Part shown: in pieces, positions 52,425 to 61,119 of the stretch
How positions within the stretch are numbered: the first letter of the stretch is position 1
Layout of the letters: each line of letters starts with the position of its first letter
DNA from: an uncultured Prevotellaceae bacterium
GTDB taxonomy: Bacteria > Bacteroidota > Bacteroidia > Bacteroidales > Bacteroidaceae
Reading direction: 5' to 3'
Assembly (NCBI GenBank): GCA_900315565.1
Contig: OMZS01000010.1
Coordinates: 32,091 to 96,090 of the forward strand
Length of the DNA: 64,000 nt
Position numbers and translations under genes: made by a program
Notes under the pieces: model-generated
What the model saw: only the letters and a program-made list of their open reading frames with translations
Told to the model about the DNA's origin: nothing
Database searches by the model: none

Positions 52425-53033
52425 ATGAAACTCGTTATCATGACAAAATCCACATTCTTTGTGGAAGAAGACAAAATTCTTGCAACGCTCTTCGACGAGG
52501 GCATGGACAACTTGCACTTATACAAGCCAGGCACCTCACCCATGTACTCGGAGCGGCTGCTCACCCTTTTACCCGAAAACTACTACAAACGAATCACTGT
52601 TCACGACCATTTTTATCTGAAAAACGAATATGGACTGGCCGGCATCCATCTCGACCAGCCCGAAGCTCCCCTGCCCGACAGATACAGAGGCAAATTCAGC
52701 CGTACATGTTATGACATCAACCAGTTGAAAGCGGCAAAGAGAAAGGCCGAGTACGTGTTTTTGGGCAAGCTATTCACAGGCATTACCAATCCTGACGAAC
52801 AGCCTGCCTACACTTTCGACGAGCTGAAGGCAGCATCGCGCCAGGGACTCATCGACAAGCATGTGTATGCCCTGGGCGGAGTGAGCCTCGACAACATTCG
52901 CATGGTGAAGGACTTGGGATTCGGCGGAGCCGTGATTTGCGGAGACCTGTGGAACCGCTTCGATATTCATAGCGAGGTGGACTACAAAGCCCTGATAGGC
53001 CACTTCATGAAACTCAGAAAAGCTATATCATAA
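52425..53033 (+). CDS. thiamine phosphate synthase-like (ThiE/TenI superfamily) protein
   Basis: A 202-residue TIM-barrel protein. N-terminal KLVIMTKSTFFVEEDKILAT, then LHLYKPG (family: LRxK), HDHFYL, GIHLDQPE, and C-terminal YALGGVSLDNIRMVKDLGFGGAVICGDLW, which fits the phosphate-binding end of ThiE/TenI. The usual ThiE pyrophosphate motif HVGQED is replaced by IHLDQPE, so thiamine phosphate synthase activity is uncertain; a TenI-like or other role is possible. Homologues next to prs occur in Bacteroidales as I recall. It is 47 nt upstream of prs on the same strand and may be co-transcribed. Confidence 0.8.
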   Translation: MKLVIMTKSTFFVEEDKILATLFDEGMDNLHLYKPGTSPMYSERLLTLLPENYYKRITVHDHFYLKNEYGLAGIHLDQPEAPLPDRYRGKFSRTCYDINQLKAAKRKAEYVFLGKLFTGITNPDEQPAYTFDELKAASRQGLIDKHVYALGGVSLDNIRMVKDLGFGGAVICGDLWNRFDIHSEVDYKALIGHFMKLRKAIS

Positions 53034-53080
53034 ACAAAACGACTATAAAACAAAACATCATACACATCGAAAACTGAAAA

Positions 53081-54016
53081 ATGGAGAAAAACTCTTTTAT
53101 GGTATTTTCGGGTACCAGCACGAAATACCTCGCAGAGAAAATCTGCCAAAGTCTTGGTTGTCCCCTCGGAAAACTCTTGATGACAAAGTTCTCCGACGGC
53201 GAGTTTGCTGTCTCGTATGAGGAGTCCATTCGCGGACGCGACGTCTTCCTCGTGCAGAGCACATTCCCCAACTCCGACAATCTGATGGAACTGCTGCTCA
53301 TGATCGACGCTGCCAAACGAGCCTCGGCACGTACAATCAACGCCGTGATTCCTTACTTCGGATGGGCCAGACAAGACCGCAAAGACAAACCGCGTGTCAG
53401 CATCGGAGCCAAACTTGTGGCCGACCTTCTCAGCGTGGCTGGCGTCAACCGCGTCATCACCATGGACTTGCATGCCGACCAGATTCAGGGTTTCTTCGAC
53501 GTTCCCGTTGACCATCTTTACGCATCGGGCGTCATACTGCCTTATTTGCAGAGTCTGAAGCTGGAAGACATGGTGATTGCATCGCCTGACGTGGGCGGTT
53601 CGAAGCGCGCCAACACGTATGCCAAGTACTTGGGCTGCCCGCTGGTACTCTGCAACAAGACCCGCGCCCGCGCCAACGTGGTGTCGAGCATGCAAATCAT
53701 TGGCGACGTGAGGGGAAAGAATGTGGTGATTATCGACGACATGGTAGATACTGCCGGCACCATCACCATGGCGGCTGACATCATGAAAGAAGCCGGCGCC
53801 AAGAGTGTGCGCGCCTGTGCCAGCCACTGCGTGATGAGCGGTCCGGCCAGCGAGCGTGTGCAAGACTCGGCCTTGGAGGAAATCGTCTTTACCGACTCCA
53901 TCCCCTACTCGCAGCGCTGCGCCAAGGTGAAGCAGCTCAGCGTGGCCGACATGTTTGCCGAAACCATTCGCCGCGTGCTCGACAACGAGAGCATCAGCGA
54001 CCAGTATCTCATCTGA
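53081..54016 (+). CDS. prs: ribose-phosphate pyrophosphokinase
   Basis: A 311-residue cytoplasmic enzyme making PRPP from ribose 5-phosphate and ATP. Clear motifs: FSGTSTKYLAEKIC at the start, FSDGEFAVSYEESIRGRDVF, the ATP loop YFGWARQDRKDKPRVSIGAK, MDLHADQIQGFFDVPVDHLY, and the PRPP-binding VVIIDDMVDTAGTI. The regulatory flexible loop contains RARANVVSSMQIIGDVRGK. Normal length. It is followed by the second dispersed repeat block. Confidence 0.96.
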   Translation: MEKNSFMVFSGTSTKYLAEKICQSLGCPLGKLLMTKFSDGEFAVSYEESIRGRDVFLVQSTFPNSDNLMELLLMIDAAKRASARTINAVIPYFGWARQDRKDKPRVSIGAKLVADLLSVAGVNRVITMDLHADQIQGFFDVPVDHLYASGVILPYLQSLKLEDMVIASPDVGGSKRANTYAKYLGCPLVLCNKTRARANVVSSMQIIGDVRGKNVVIIDDMVDTAGTITMAADIMKEAGAKSVRACASHCVMSGPASERVQDSALEEIVFTDSIPYSQRCAKVKQLSVADMFAETIRRVLDNESISDQYLI

Positions 54017-54114
54017 AGCCAAGCCTGTTTCTGCCGTTCATCTGGTGACATCAGAATCGAGAAACAGCTACCCATTGTAAACAATTCAAAACTAGAGTCG
54101 CAACAATAGCATAA

Positions 54115-54294
54115 AATTCTCTAGAGAATTTCAGCGTAATGCCGTGAGTTATTTTCGTAACTCGCGGCGTTATTTTTTTATCTCACGACAATAAGGTGAA
54201 ATTCTCTAGAGAATTTGAAAATAACGTCGTGAGATAATTTTTTATTTCACGACGTTATTTTTTTATTTCACGGTGTTATTTTCGTATTCCGTGC
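54115..54294. repeat. dispersed repeat block 2: two AATTCTCTAGAGAATT palindromes plus TCACGACGTTATT units
   Basis: The 16-bp palindrome occurs at 54115-54130 and 54200-54215. Around it are units CGTAACTCGCGGCGTTATTT, TTATCTCACGAC, AACGTCGTGAGATAA and TATTTCACGACGTTATTTTT, in both orientations, so that TTATCTCACGAC (about 54178-54189) can pair with GTCGTGAGATAA (54226-54237) across the second palindrome. It fills the 294-nt gap between prs and the GT2 gene. Confidence 0.88.
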
Positions 54295-54310
54295 AATTGG
54301 CTTATTCTTC

Positions 54311-55252
54311 TTAGGAGAGAATCTCCTGAATGTGGTAAAGCGGACGGCGCTTTACCTCGGTGTAAACCTGGGCAATATAGGTGCCCACTATGCCCATGGA
54401 GATAAGAATGAAACCACCGACAATCCAAATGGAAAACATCAGCGAAGCCCAGCCTGGCTCTACATAGCCGAACAGAAGTGAATAAACCACATAACAAGCA
54501 ATGAGGAAGGCAACAAGAAGAAAGAGAAGACCGATGTTGTAGATGGCATAGAGCGGCTTTACCGAGAAAGCAGTAATACCATTGAGAGCCAGGCGTACCA
54601 TTTTGCTCAGCGTGTATTTCGACTTGCCTGCATAACGCTCTCCGATGACGTCGTCAACCTTGGAATGTTTCAGACCAATCAGCGGAATCAGGCCACGCAG
54701 GTAAAGGTTGTGCTCCTTGTACGTGGAAAGCATGTCGAGGGCACGGCGGCTCATCAGTCGAAAGTCTGCATGATTATAGATGCTCTCAATGCCCATTGAT
54801 TCCTGGAACTTGTAGAAGCTCTGGGCGGTCATCTTCTTCATGTAAGAATCGGCCTCGCGCGAAACCTTCACACCATACACGATGTCGTTGCCAGCTTCAA
54901 AGTCTTTCACCATCTGCGGGATGCACTCTATGTCGTCCTGAAGGTCGGCATCGAGAGTGACGACGGCATCAGCCCACTCGCGTGCGGTCATCATACCGGC
55001 CATGATGGCATTCTGATGGCCCACGTTGCGCGACAAGTTAATGCCTCGCACAAACTTGTTCTGAGCGTGGAGCTCGCGAATCATCTCCCATGTACGGTCA
55101 CGGCTGCCGTCGTTGACAAACACCATCATGGAGTCCTTGCTGATAAGCCCTTCGCTTATCATACGCTCGAAGAGGGCCGTCAGCCGCTCTACGCTATTTG
55201 AAAGCACTTCCTCTTCGTTATAACATGGTGAAACAGTTGCTAATCTGATCAT
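54311..55252 (-). CDS. family 2 glycosyltransferase (GtrB/DPM1-like), membrane anchored
   Basis: A 313-residue protein. The GT2 GT-A domain (about residues 5-225) starts ATVSPCYNEEEVLSNSVERL, with FVNDGSRDRTWEMI, GHQNAIMAGM and the metal-binding VVTLDADLQDDIECIPQMV. Two C-terminal membrane helices (about 233-256 and 265-295) match the polyprenyl-phosphate glycosyltransferase type. Likely it forms a lipid-linked sugar for cell-surface glycan synthesis. It lies 79 nt downstream of a polysaccharide deacetylase gene on the same strand, so both may act in one cell-envelope pathway. Confidence 0.92.
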   Translation of the reverse strand: MIRLATVSPCYNEEEVLSNSVERLTALFERMISEGLISKDSMMVFVNDGSRDRTWEMIRELHAQNKFVRGINLSRNVGHQNAIMAGMMTAREWADAVVTLDADLQDDIECIPQMVKDFEAGNDIVYGVKVSREADSYMKKMTAQSFYKFQESMGIESIYNHADFRLMSRRALDMLSTYKEHNLYLRGLIPLIGLKHSKVDDVIGERYAGKSKYTLSKMVRLALNGITAFSVKPLYAIYNIGLLFLLVAFLIACYVVYSLLFGYVEPGWASLMFSIWIVGGFILISMGIVGTYIAQVYTEVKRRPLYHIQEILS

Positions 55253-55302
55253 GGCGATACTTTATGATTTGACAATTTTACAATTTCACATTTTTACTCA
55301 TT

Positions 55303-55336
55303 ATTATGCATTATGCATTCTGAATTATGCATTATT
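55303..55336. repeat. short direct repeat of ATTATGCATT
   Basis: ATTATGCATTATGCATTCTGAATTATGCATTATT contains three copies of TTATGCATT; shown here by position (55303-55336). It overlaps the last codons of the deacetylase gene (stop at 55332). Confidence 0.7.
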
Positions 55337-56114
55337 CTTTCGTGTTCCGATTGACAAATTCATTATAAGTGATAAACTCGTGGCCGCGGGCAAGAAGCAT
55401 CTTTACCAAACGGTCGAGACGCTCACACATCTGCAGTCCACTGTGGTTCTTGATAATAAACGGCATCTTAAACTCTGGGTGCTCCTTTAGCTCGAAGAAC
55501 TCCCACGGATGGAAATAGGTGACAAAATAGCCGTCTTTCTTCAGCACGCGGCGCGTCATCCAGTGATAGAGACTTTCGGGCAGGTTGTGCAGGGCGAGCC
55601 AGAACAGCGGGAAACGGATGAGAGGCGTCACGGAGGCAGGAATCTGCATCACCCCGTCTTTCATAAACCAAGTACGCGGTTCAGTCAGGTGCATGTAGCG
55701 TCCGGGAATGAAGGCAGGATTGAGCGAAGAGTTGTAACGATAGCCCACTCGCTTGATTTCCGACTCCACAACGGGGAACATACGGGGCTGCCGATAACCA
55801 TAGACCGTGCGCCCAGTGACGCGTTCAACAATTTCCTTCGAACGGGCGAAATCAGTTTCCTTTGGCTGCCAGTGGTCCACGCCGTGACAAGCTACCTCGT
55901 GCCCCTCGTCCATGATGCGCTGCATCACTTCAGGGGCATGCTCTGCAAAATTACCCGTGCAGAAGAAAGTAGCCTTCACACCATTCTGCTTCAGCACGTC
56001 GAGTATGCGGTTGGTACCTACTTTTGAGACGGCCATCCCCTCCTCCAACGTGAAGTCCACTCCATGTTCTCGGGGCACATCAAACTCCTCGGTGTCAAAA
56101 CTCAATAAAATCAT
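55332..56114 (-). CDS. polysaccharide deacetylase family protein
   Basis: From the start MILLSFDTEEFDVPREHG the protein has 260 residues, no signal peptide. NodB-homology features: the metal-binding Asp-Glu in SFDTEEFD (residues 5-12), the tract FFCTGNFAEHAPEVMQRIMD, the zinc His pair region EVACHGVDHWQP, YRQPRMFPV and the late TYFHPWEFFE. It probably removes N-acetyl groups from a surface or lipid-linked glycan in the cytoplasm or at the membrane. The upstream frame extension lies in a CAATTGTCAATT repeat and was excluded. GT2 follows after 79 nt. Confidence 0.9.
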   Translation of the reverse strand: MILLSFDTEEFDVPREHGVDFTLEEGMAVSKVGTNRILDVLKQNGVKATFFCTGNFAEHAPEVMQRIMDEGHEVACHGVDHWQPKETDFARSKEIVERVTGRTVYGYRQPRMFPVVESEIKRVGYRYNSSLNPAFIPGRYMHLTEPRTWFMKDGVMQIPASVTPLIRFPLFWLALHNLPESLYHWMTRRVLKKDGYFVTYFHPWEFFELKEHPEFKMPFIIKNHSGLQMCERLDRLVKMLLARGHEFITYNEFVNRNTKE

Positions 56115-56119
56115 TCGTC

Positions 56120-56233
56120 TATTATCAATTGTCAATTACCAAGTAATCAATCATACAATAAAGGGCGGATTAAAATCCGCCCATAAGGGTTGTCAATTGC
56201 CAATTTTCAATGGTCAATTGTCAATGATCAATT
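56120..56233. repeat. CAATTGTCAATT-type short repeats around a GC hairpin
   Basis: Copies of TCAATTGTCAATT and variants (GCCAATTTTCAATGGTCAATT) lie at 56124-56140 and 56191-56233. Between them GGGCGGAT (56163-56170) pairs with ATCCGCCC (56175-56182), a probable terminator of the glycogen phosphorylase transcript. Confidence 0.75.
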
Positions 56234-56237
56234 CTTC

Positions 56238-58796
56238 TTAGTCGAGCCACTTCACATAGCAGAAGTCCTGACGGTGAGGCAGTTTGTCGTTCTTGGGGTA
56301 CATGCGGGCGCAGCACTTGTAAGAACCAGCCTCCAACGGATTGAAGGTTGTCTCGAAAGTGTAGTTGTTGCCTTCTACCTTCACCACTTCGAACGGACGC
56401 ACGTAAGCAATGCTCTCCTTGCCGTCCTTGTCGGTCTTCACGGTCACCATCTCCAGACCAATGGCATTGTCGAGACCCTGCTCGTCAATAACATATTGGA
56501 TGGTGTATTTACCGCCTGTCTCAGCACCCGTAACGGGCACGTCGCTCTGCTTCGAAACCACGTGGATAGTATCCCAACGCTCGGCCACGGTCTCTTTCCA
56601 AAGGGCGATTTCCTTGGCCAGCTGGTTGTCGTTGGCGGTAAGTTTCTTGAAGCGCTTAGCCTCTTTGGTGTAGAACTTGCTATAGTAGTCGTCCAACTGA
56701 CGCTTCATGGTGTAGTGAGGAGCAATGGTAGCAATAGAGTTCTTGATCACCTTGATCCAGTCGGGGCTGAAGCCCTTCTTGTTCTTCTTATAGTAAAGCG
56801 GAATGATCTCGTCCTCGAGCAGGCCATAGATGGTAGCGGCGTCGAGCTGGTCCTGATAGCCCTGGTTCTGGTAGGTGCGCTTCTCGGTGAGAGCCCAACC
56901 GGCTCCCTTGCGGTAGCCTTCGAGCCACCAACCGTCGAGCACGGAGAGGTTCACAACACCGTTCATCTCGGCTTTCTCACCCGATGTGCCAGAAGCCTCG
57001 AGCGGACGTGTGGGCGTGTTCATCCAAATATCCACACCACTCACCAAACGGCGAGCCAGCAGGAAGTCGTAGTCCTCAAGGAAGATAATCTTGCCCAGGA
57101 ACTCAGGACGTTGCGAGATTTCGTAAATCTTTTTGATGAGTCCCTGACCAGCACCATCAGCGGGGTGAGCCTTACCAGCAAAGAGGAACTGCACGGGATG
57201 CTCGGGATCGTTCACAATCTTGCTCAGGCGATCCAGGTCGGTGAAGAGCAGGTGAGCACGCTTGTAGGTGGCAAAGCGGCGGCAGAAGCCAATGATGAGT
57301 GCATTGGGATTGATTTTCTCAAGCAGAGAAACCACACGCGAGGGATCGCCCTGGTTTTTCAGCCAAGTGTCGCGGAACTGTGTGCGGATGTAGTCAACAA
57401 GTTTCTGCTTGAGTGCCATGCGGGTGGCCCAGATTTCCTCGTCGGGCACATTGTAGATGGCATGCCAAATGTCCTCGTTGCTCTGGTCGCCCATGAACTT
57501 CTCGTCGAAATACTTTGCATAAAGCTTACGCCACTCAGTGGCAGCCCATGTGGGGAAGTGTACGCCGTTGGTGACGTAGCCCACGTGGTTTTCCTCGGGG
57601 TAGTAGCCTTTCCAAAGCGGAGCAAACATCTGCTGACTTACCCATCCGTGGAGCTTCGACACACCGTTGACCTCCTGACAGGTGTTGCAGGCGAAGGTAC
57701 TCATGCAGAACTTCTCGCCCTTGTCGTCGGGATTGGTGCGGCCCATGCCGATGAACTCATCCCAAGAAATGCCCAGCTTGCTGGGATAGCCACCCATATA
57801 CTTGCCGAAGAGACCCTCTTCGAAATAGTCGTGACCGGCGGGCACTGGTGTGTGAACTGTATAAAGACTGCTGGCGCGAACCAGTTCGAGCGACTGATTG
57901 AAAGTGAGTCCGCTCTCGATGTAGTCGCACAGACGCTGCAGATTGCAGAGGGCAGCGTGGCCTTCGTTGCAGTGGTAAATGTCTTTCTTAATGCCGAGCT
58001 TCTTGAGCAGCAGCATACCGCCGATGCCAAGCAGAATCTCCTGCTTCAGACGGTTCTCCCAGTCACCACCGTAGAGCGAGTGAGTGATGGGCTTGTCGAA
58101 CTCAGAGTTCATGTCGTTGTCGGTATCGAGCAGATAGAGCTTCACACGGCCCACGTTCACGCGCCATACGTAGGCATGCACCTGATAATTGGTGTAAGGC
58201 ACATCGATGACGAGCGGGTTGCCATCCTCGTCGAGCTCGCGCTCAACAGGGAGCGAGCTGAAGTTCTGAGCCTCGTAGTTGGCTATCTGCTGACCGTCCA
58301 TCGACAGACTCTGTGTGAAGTAGCCGAAACGATAGAGGAAGCCAACGGCACACATATCGACATTCGAATCGCTAGCCTCTTTAATATAGTCGCCGGCAAG
58401 CATGCCCAGACCACCAGAGTAAATCTTCAGGGCAGAGTGCATGCCATACTCCATACAGAAGTAGGCCACAGAAGGACGCTTGCTGTCGGGCTTCACGTCC
58501 ATATAGTTGCGGAAGAGCGAATAAACGTTCTTGATGCGCTTCATCAGCGCCTTATCTTTTACAATCTCTTCTTTACGGTCGAACTTCAGACGTTCAAGCA
58601 GCTGCACGGGGTTGTGCTTTACGTCGTGATAGAGTTCGGGATCAAGGTCGCGAAACAGGTCGCGGGCCTCATAGTTCCAAACCCACCACATGTTGTGGGC
58701 AATCTCGTCCAGGCACTTCAGTTCATCAGGAAGACTGGATTTTACGGACAACTCCTTCCATACAGGAGTATTCGCATAGTCTGATTTGATTTTCAT
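56238..58796 (-). CDS. glgP: alpha-glucan (glycogen) phosphorylase, GT35
   Basis: An 852-residue cytoplasmic enzyme that releases glucose 1-phosphate from glycogen. The sequence has the traits of the shorter archaeal/Thermotoga-type phosphorylases: early [28 protein letters not shown], the CNEGHAAL segment, [24 protein letters not shown] and the PLP-binding [24 protein letters not shown], with Lys as the Schiff-base residue. A C-terminal extension of about 150 residues carries a beta-rich, perhaps glucan-binding, region ([16 protein letters not shown]). It lies 35 nt downstream of the GT3 glycogen synthase gene in the same orientation. Confidence 0.93.
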   Translation of the reverse strand: MKIKSDYANTPVWKELSVKSSLPDELKCLDEIAHNMWWVWNYEARDLFRDLDPELYHDVKHNPVQLLERLKFDRKEEIVKDKALMKRIKNVYSLFRNYMDVKPDSKRPSVAYFCMEYGMHSALKIYSGGLGMLAGDYIKEASDSNVDMCAVGFLYRFGYFTQSLSMDGQQIANYEAQNFSSLPVERELDEDGNPLVIDVPYTNYQVHAYVWRVNVGRVKLYLLDTDNDMNSEFDKPITHSLYGGDWENRLKQEILLGIGGMLLLKKLGIKKDIYHCNEGHAALCNLQRLCDYIESGLTFNQSLELVRASSLYTVHTPVPAGHDYFEEGLFGKYMGGYPSKLGISWDEFIGMGRTNPDDKGEKFCMSTFACNTCQEVNGVSKLHGWVSQQMFAPLWKGYYPEENHVGYVTNGVHFPTWAATEWRKLYAKYFDEKFMGDQSNEDIWHAIYNVPDEEIWATRMALKQKLVDYIRTQFRDTWLKNQGDPSRVVSLLEKINPNALIIGFCRRFATYKRAHLLFTDLDRLSKIVNDPEHPVQFLFAGKAHPADGAGQGLIKKIYEISQRPEFLGKIIFLEDYDFLLARRLVSGVDIWMNTPTRPLEASGTSGEKAEMNGVVNLSVLDGWWLEGYRKGAGWALTEKRTYQNQGYQDQLDAATIYGLLEDEIIPLYYKKNKKGFSPDWIKVIKNSIATIAPHYTMKRQLDDYYSKFYTKEAKRFKKLTANDNQLAKEIALWKETVAERWDTIHVVSKQSDVPVTGAETGGKYTIQYVIDEQGLDNAIGLEMVTVKTDKDGKESIAYVRPFEVVKVEGNNYTFETTFNPLEAGSYKCCARMYPKNDKLPHRQDFCYVKWLD

Positions 58797-58831
58797 AAAC
58801 TTAATTAAATAAAAATATATAACTTTCTGAT

Positions 58832-60532
58832 TTATAATTCACTAAAACTCAATGTCTCTCCACCTTTCACACCGTCGGCAATGCGCTGTTGCGCTTTGCG
58901 AAGGGCAAAGTCGTAGGCATCTTCGTAATACTTGATGAAATGGCTCCACAGAGCTTTCTTTGAGAGTTTATCGGCAGCAGCGCGCGATTTTTTCACGTCG
59001 TCGTCGGTAAAGTTCGAATAGTCGGCCACGGTGTCTTTAATGGTGTCGGCCACCTCCGAATAGTTATAGTCGGTGCGGTGAATCACCTTCACTCCGTCAG
59101 TAATCTCACTGTATCCACCCTTCTCTGTGTTGGCCCAAAGACCGAATCCTGCCAGGTCGGTGGTGATACAGGGCACCTTGAAGGCAATGGCCTCCAACGG
59201 TGTATATCCCCAAGGCTCGTAATAAGAAGGATAGATGCAAAGGTCGTTGCCAAGCACTAAGTCGTAATACGACATGTTGAGCACACCATCGTCGCCAGTC
59301 AGGTAGCAAGGCAGGAAAATCAGCTTCACCTTATCGTCCTTATGGTTTTGCATGTCAAAATATTTCAGCATGCCCAACACATTGTCATGGCTCATATTGT
59401 GCAGCCAATGGGTAATCTGGGGAACATCGAGCGGTGTGTCGAAATGTTGACCGCTTTCGAGCCGCTGCACCAGGTCTTGGCGGGGTTCGCCCACCCAGCC
59501 GGGAACCTCGATGAAAGCAAGCACATTTTTATGCAAATCGCGATCGCGCAACAAACGGTTCATCGCCTCAATATACACGTCGATGCCTTTGTTACGGAAC
59601 TCGTAACGCCCACTGGTTGAGACAATAAGTGTGGTATCATCCAACTCTGTGCCCATCAGCGCATTGGCAACATCGATTAAACGTTTTCTTGCTGCCTTTC
59701 TTTTCTTGGTAAAAGTAGCTCCCTTGGGAACAAAACTGTTGTCGAATCCGTTGGGAAGGACAAAATCTACAGGCTTGTCGAGCAGTTCTTTGCACTCGTT
59801 GGCCGTGATGTCGCTCACAGTGGTAAAGCAGTCCACATAGTGAGCGGTCTGTTTCTCAATGGAGTGCTTGCTCTGCATATTGAGCTCGCCTGCCATCTGG
59901 TCGCCGTTGTAAGCAAACAGATAGTCATAGAGTGGCTTGTTGTTGCCAGCTATGCTACGGCCAATGCTGGTGGCATGGGTAGTAAACACGGTGGCAATCT
60001 GTGGCAACACCTTGTTAATATAGAGCACACCAAGTCCGCACATCCATTCGTTGCCATGATAAACCACCTTGTCAGTGGGCTTCATCATGAAAGAATAGAG
60101 GCTTTCAACAACTTTGGCGGCTGCGAACGAGAACATGGAGGCCTCGTCGTAGTCGCCATAAGCATGAAGACTATCCACTTGGTAATTTTCCCACAACCAA
60201 GTGTATATAGCGTTTTTATTCTCAAAAAAGGGATTGAAATCAACAAGGATTGCAATAGGTTGGCCCGGAATGTCCCAGCGGCCCACTTTCACTTTCAGGC
60301 CTGTTTCGCCAGCTTTTGATTTCCAGTCAGAAAACAACGACGTATCTTCAGTAAAATACGGACATGGTTTTTCGCCCCAACAATCGGGACCTATAAAAAT
60401 AATCCTTTCAGGCAGAGCATCCTGTAACGTCTTAGCACGTGTTGATAGAACTGTATAAATTCCTCCTACCTTATTGCAAACTTCCCAACTCGATTCAAAA
60501 ATATAGTCGGGCTTCATTCTTTGATTTGCCAT
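58832..60532 (-). CDS. glycogen synthase, GT3 (eukaryote-like GYS type)
   Basis: From the start [20 protein letters not shown] the protein has 566 residues. It is clearly of the GT3 family: [20 protein letters not shown] near residue 14, [40 protein letters not shown] and the catalytic [18 protein letters not shown] near the C-terminus. GT3 enzymes use UDP- or ADP-glucose to extend glycogen and are known from fungi, animals and some Bacteroidota. It pairs with the phosphorylase gene downstream. An upstream frame extension of 18 hydrophobic residues covers promoter sequence (-7 box at 60556-60563) and was excluded. Confidence 0.92.
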   Translation of the reverse strand: MANQRMKPDYIFESSWEVCNKVGGIYTVLSTRAKTLQDALPERIIFIGPDCWGEKPCPYFTEDTSLFSDWKSKAGETGLKVKVGRWDIPGQPIAILVDFNPFFENKNAIYTWLWENYQVDSLHAYGDYDEASMFSFAAAKVVESLYSFMMKPTDKVVYHGNEWMCGLGVLYINKVLPQIATVFTTHATSIGRSIAGNNKPLYDYLFAYNGDQMAGELNMQSKHSIEKQTAHYVDCFTTVSDITANECKELLDKPVDFVLPNGFDNSFVPKGATFTKKRKAARKRLIDVANALMGTELDDTTLIVSTSGRYEFRNKGIDVYIEAMNRLLRDRDLHKNVLAFIEVPGWVGEPRQDLVQRLESGQHFDTPLDVPQITHWLHNMSHDNVLGMLKYFDMQNHKDDKVKLIFLPCYLTGDDGVLNMSYYDLVLGNDLCIYPSYYEPWGYTPLEAIAFKVPCITTDLAGFGLWANTEKGGYSEITDGVKVIHRTDYNYSEVADTIKDTVADYSNFTDDDVKKSRAAADKLSKKALWSHFIKYYEDAYDFALRKAQQRIADGVKGGETLSFSEL

Positions 60533-60555
60533 ATAAAAAACTAATATAACGGCTG

Positions 60556-60563
60556 CAAAGATA
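60556..60563 (-). promoter_or_regulatory. -7-like promoter box for the glycogen synthase-phosphorylase pair
   Basis: The minus strand reads TATCTTTG, 23 nt before the ATG; the -33 position reads ATTG-like only. Confidence 0.45.
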
Positions 60564-60637
60564 CTATAAAAATAATAAAAAACCAATTTATATTACTATA
60601 AATTTATAAAAACTGCCGTTTTTTTGATTTATGTTTG

Positions 60638-60645
60638 TATCTTTG
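60638..60645 (+). promoter_or_regulatory. -7-like promoter box for the small secreted protein
   Basis: TATCTTTG lies 24 nt before the ATG at 60670; no good -33 box. Confidence 0.4.
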
Positions 60646-60669
60646 CCGTAATCAAACGTTTACGTAAAA

Positions 60670-61086
60670 ATGAAAAATATTCTCATAATAGCTTTTGTCA
60701 TGTTGTCGATGGCTGTTTCGGCCCAAACCGACAAGTCGATATTCACAGGTGAAATACACAACGATAAATATAATGTGTATATAAAAATGAATTTCTACGA
60801 CAACAACATCATTGTGCCTGGGCAAGACATCTATGGCGAGTTGTCGGGCTATTTTGGCTACAGAAAAGACGGCCGACTTTGGCTCTTTACCAAGGCGGAA
60901 TTCGTTGACGAGAATACGGTCAACATTAGCATTATTAATGATTACGGAAGTGAAGACCTCACTGCTACGCTCACCTATAATCCCGATGGCACCTATACCC
61001 TAAAGCATCAACAGGGAAGCACCATGAAGATTGCCGTGAACAGGAAATGGGTAAAAATACCTAAAACTCTTGTTTTCAAGAAATAA
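60670..61086 (+). CDS. small secreted protein of unknown function
   Basis: A 138-residue protein with a signal peptide (cleavage near VSAQ, residue 19). The mature part is beta-rich: KYNVYIKMNFYDNNIIVPGQ, then GELSGYFGYRKDGRLWLF, ISIINDYGSEDLTATLTYNPDGTYTLKHQ, with a basic end (NRKWVKIPKTLVFKK). The alternating strands suggest a lipocalin-like or small beta-barrel fold, but I recognise no family. It stands between the divergent glycogen genes and the PIF1-like helicase gene, 33 nt upstream of the latter. Confidence 0.75.
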   Translation: MKNILIIAFVMLSMAVSAQTDKSIFTGEIHNDKYNVYIKMNFYDNNIIVPGQDIYGELSGYFGYRKDGRLWLFTKAEFVDENTVNISIINDYGSEDLTATLTYNPDGTYTLKHQQGSTMKIAVNRKWVKIPKTLVFKK

Positions 61087-61119
61087 CTCTTTCTGCTGTT
61101 TGCTGGGAAATAACGACCA

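Noticed and set aside
56190-58784. 864-codon open frame on the plus strand opposite the glycogen phosphorylase gene
   Set aside because: It lies almost exactly antisense to a well-supported GT35 gene, has no recognisable domain, and such long antisense frames arise from GC-biased codon use.
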